Part shown: piece after piece, positions 63,441 through 64,000 of the stretch
How positions within the stretch are numbered: position 1 is the first letter of the stretch
Layout: each line of letters opens with the position of its first letter
Source: Diphasiastrum complanatum
Lineage: Eukaryota > Streptophyta > Lycopodiopsida > Lycopodiales > Lycopodiaceae
Assembly: GCA_029204225.1 (NCBI GenBank)
Contig: CM055095.1
Span: 15,840,049 to 15,904,048, forward strand
Direction: 5' to 3'
Length of the DNA: 64,000 nt
Notes under the pieces: model-generated
What the model saw: only the letters and a program-made list of their open reading frames with translations
Databases searched by the model: none
Told to the model about the DNA's origin: nothing
Made by a program: the position numbers and the translations under genes

Positions 63441-63907
63441 ATAACATTTCATTAATTCTATGATCTATTGTATAGTTTCAATATTCTTTTCATTCCATTC
63501 TCAAGGCTTTAGCAAACCAGAAGATGTTCCATCCGGTAGACGGCATTGAGTTTTGTTTCTTGATTTGTGTGATTCCATTTGAATGTTTTATTGCCTCTGT
63601 GTCCATATTGGGGCATATCAAGAAGAATCTGCAAGAGGTAACTATTCATGCAGAACGGTGTGATCATATTCAAAAAAAATCTTCAAGAGGCAACTATTAG
63701 CATAGAACAAATCAAATGTGGGCAGACCTAAAGCTTGTTAAGTAAATTTCTTATCTTTTTTTCTGTGCAAAGCATCTAGCATTTTTGTTTTGTAGACTTG
63801 AACAATTTGTAATGCAATTAGGTACTTGAATGTTGAAGCAGTCCTGACAGTGTTTTAAACTTTTGGAATATGTTGCATTTTTTGGGTTTCATGCACATTA
63901 CCAAACC

Positions 63908-63910
<3 letters not shown>

Positions 63911-63968
<58 letters not shown>
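63911..63968. repeat. (CT)n tract directly before a splice-acceptor-like AG
   Basis: 58 bp of TC/CT ending in CTCAG at 63,970. It could act as the polypyrimidine tract of a following exon. Confidence 0.95.
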
Positions 63969-63970
<2 letters not shown>

Positions 63971-64000
63971 ATGGGGAGCTTAGGAGCCGCTTCTTTCTAG

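Overview
The window reads as nuclear DNA of a flowering plant. Reasons: intron-rich genes with GT-AG splice sites, a trehalose-6-phosphate phosphatase gene of plant type, several Ty1/copia retrotransposons primed by initiator-methionine tRNA, plant LINE fragments, a CACTA (En/Spm) transposase fragment, and many long (CT)n tracts. I cannot name the species. Most of the window is transposon debris at several decay stages, with two or three ordinary genes at the edges.

Layout. 1-930: tail of a copia element and its 3' LTR. 1123-2415 (-): exons of an unrecognised host-like gene. About 2600-5850 (-): 5'-truncated copia element (family A). 6937-8867 (+): 3' half of a formaldehyde/alcohol dehydrogenase-like gene, with one frameshifted exon and a duplicated last acceptor. 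8868-15500: mostly AT-rich and unrecognised, with a (CT)n tract and a diverged solo LTR. 15547-17265 (+): family A pol, LTR and gag pieces. 19589-20431: a compound satellite in which three identical 94-bp spacers sit in (CT)n. 20835-21336 (+): CACTA TNP2 fragment. 21390-25460: more family A pieces (-) around one copy of a two-copy repeat that carries a LINE ORF1p-like frame (+). 26187-29230: unassigned frames and LINE ORF1. 29287-32460: a small + strand gene converging on a decayed multi-exon - strand gene of unknown, transposase-like character. 33361-34098: hairpin repeats and a LINE RT scrap. 34099-40085 (-): a young copia element (C). 40919-46954 (+): a complete copia element (D) with target duplication. 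46960-48272: minisatellite-like DNA. 48465-50936 (-): a decayed multi-exon gene ending in a beta-class DNA methyltransferase-like domain. 52373-52831 (-): unknown frame. 53222-53870: alternating microsatellites. 53990-55921: second copy of the ORF1p-like repeat. 56756-57115: tandem repeat. 57700 to the end (+): promoter, leader and first six coding exons of the trehalose-6-phosphate phosphatase gene, cut by the window edge.

The trehalose-6-phosphate phosphatase gene is the only gene here that looks intact and conventionally regulated. The two best candidates for something undescribed are the intron-containing methyltransferase-like pseudogene at 48.5-50.9 kb and the convergent gene pair at 29.3-32.5 kb. 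Both look like remains of multi-exon selfish elements or rare gene families. All family names come from reading the translations by eye; no database search was run.
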